Source of the DNA: Rhodospirillales bacterium
GTDB taxonomy: Bacteria > Pseudomonadota > Alphaproteobacteria > UBA8366 > JADFVY01
NCBI GenBank assembly: GCA_024644185.1
Contig: JAHELM010000179.1
Coordinates: 1 to 5,962 of the forward strand
Direction of reading: 5' to 3'
DNA length: 5,962 nt
Shown here in pieces: positions 5,550-5,962 of this stretch (within the stretch, counting starts at the first letter, position 1; every line of letters begins with the position of its first letter). Below the pieces are notes generated by a model. That model was not told the origin of the DNA. It made no database searches and was given only the letters and a program-made list of their open reading frames with translations. The translations under genes were made by a program, and so were the position numbers.

Positions 5550-5747
5550 TCACATCATCGGCGTGCCGTGCATGAACCATTCATAGGCCATCAGCGGCCA
5601 GGCATAGCCCTTGCCCACGCCTTCGATAACCTTGTAGACGAGATAATCCATGTCACCCCGCCAGTATTTGACGGCGTATGCAATGACATAGGATCCATAG
5701 CCGAAAATATAGGCGGAACCGCCAAACATGATGACGATCTTGTTCAT
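5550..5747 (-). CDS. Small single-span membrane protein, paralogue B (65 aa), unknown family
   Basis: This is the sister of the 64-aa protein downstream. Residues 4–26 are a hydrophobic membrane span rich in Gly, Tyr and Ile. K27 and R30 follow, then GDMDY (31–35), YKVIEGVGKG (38–47), AWPLMAYEWF (49–58) and HGTPMM. The extra residue relative to paralogue A is R30. The GDMDY region is the best conserved at DNA level too: the same 16 bases occur at 5343–5358 and 5644–5659. I set the start at ATG 5747, where MNK matches the paralogue and GAAGAG (5755–5760) stands seven bases before. The frame runs up to an earlier ATG at 5777, but that would add a ten-residue tail with no counterpart and would overlap the candidate -10. 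The gene sits 98 bp behind leuB. Function is unknown; a direct role in leucine synthesis is unlikely for a tiny membrane protein. Confidence 0.85.
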   Translation of the reverse strand: MNKIVIMFGGSAYIFGYGSYVIAYAVKYWRGDMDYLVYKVIEGVGKGYAWPLMAYEWFMHGTPMM

Positions 5748-5775
5748 GGACGCACTCTTCCCGCAGCCCGCCCCC

Positions 5776-5799
5776 ATTCTAGCGGCGCTCCGTTAACGG
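5776..5799 (-). promoter_or_regulatory. Candidate promoter/operator of paralogue B
   Basis: A -10-like TAGAAT (5776–5781, minus strand) stands about 28 bases before the ATG at 5747. Just upstream is a 10-bp palindrome, CCGTTAACGG (5790–5799), lying in what would be the -35/-10 spacer. No good -35 is present (TCAATC at 17 bases is poor), so an activator-dependent promoter is possible. The plus-strand TTAACGG also occurs at 5519–5525 upstream of paralogue A. Confidence 0.35.
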
Positions 5800-5845
5800 A
5801 TTGAGAATGAACGGTTGTCCCGGCAGCCGGCCGATTTCGCGCGGC

Positions 5846-5962
5846 TCAGGCGCCCAGCTTGTCCAGTTCCTTCAGGATGGCATCGCCCATCTGCCCGGTG
5901 GATACCGGCTTCATGCCCGGGCCCAGGATATCGGCGGTACGGATGCCGGCAGCCAGGACATT
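5846..5962 (-). CDS. leuB: 3-isopropylmalate dehydrogenase, C-terminal 38 residues only
   Basis: The frame enters from the right edge and ends at TGA 5846. The visible tail contains GIRTADI (6–12) and VSTGQMGDAI (20–29). These align with the end of E. coli LeuB, which has GIRTGDL and VSTDEMGD at the same spacing, and the protein ends ten residues or fewer after MGDA as in the family. LeuB oxidises and decarboxylates 3-isopropylmalate with NAD+ in leucine synthesis. The active site lies outside the window. Other members of the isocitrate/isopropylmalate/tartrate dehydrogenase family share parts of this tail, but LeuB fits best, and asd nearby on the same strand agrees with a common alphaproteobacterial order. 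Confidence 0.85.
   Translation of the reverse strand, partial: NVLAAGIRTADILGPGMKPVSTGQMGDAILKELDKLGA

Noticed and set aside
5099..5575. 158-codon + strand open frame across the small-gene region
   Set aside because: It runs antisense through paralogue A, both spacers, a hairpin and a promoter, and shows no domain.
5343..5659. A 16-base direct repeat (5343–5358 and 5644–5659) as a possible recombination or attachment site
   Set aside because: Both copies encode the GDMDY box of the two paralogues, so shared ancestry and protein constraint explain them.
5748..5777. Earlier ATG at 5777 as the start of paralogue B
   Set aside because: The added ten residues have no counterpart in the paralogue, and the start would sit on the candidate -10 TAGAAT. 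The ATG at 5747 has its own GAAGAG at good spacing.

Overview
The window is high-GC DNA (roughly two thirds G+C by eye) with tightly packed genes. The gene content and protein sequences suggest an alphaproteobacterium, perhaps of the Rhodospirillales type: a TypA/BipA GTPase, an AmpG-like permease, a short-chain family I pyrophosphatase, and a leuB–asd neighbourhood. This placement rests on remembered family sequences and gene order. No 16S or database evidence was available.

Layout on the + strand: (1) the 3' four fifths of typA/bipA, cut by the window start at about family residue 113; (2) an AmpG-family major facilitator permease, which appears to be transcribed as a leaderless mRNA from a promoter in the 80-bp gap; (3) ppa, soluble inorganic pyrophosphatase, with its own good sigma70-type promoter and ribosome binding site; (4) directly behind ppa, the first 37 codons of a macro-domain (ADP-ribose-binding/deacetylase) gene, broken off where the asd 3' end begins.

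Layout on the - strand, read from the right edge: the last 38 codons of a leuB-like 3-isopropylmalate dehydrogenase; then two adjacent small paralogous single-membrane-span proteins (65 and 64 aa, 34 identical positions); then a 58-aa secreted peptide precursor with a complete transcription unit of its own (TTGACC-N17-TATCGT promoter, AGGAGG site, 12-bp hairpin terminator); then asd, aspartate-semialdehyde dehydrogenase. asd and ppa converge, with the macro-domain remnant between them.

Functionally most of the window is housekeeping: ribosome-associated GTPase, murein-fragment uptake, pyrophosphate removal, and leucine and aspartate-family amino acid synthesis. The unexplained part is 4860–5830, where three very small envelope-directed genes, each with its own spacer and signals, lie between leuB and asd. 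The paralogous pair belongs to no family I can name. No tRNA, rRNA, insertion sequence, CRISPR array or phage gene was seen. No gene-free stretch is longer than about 155 bases.
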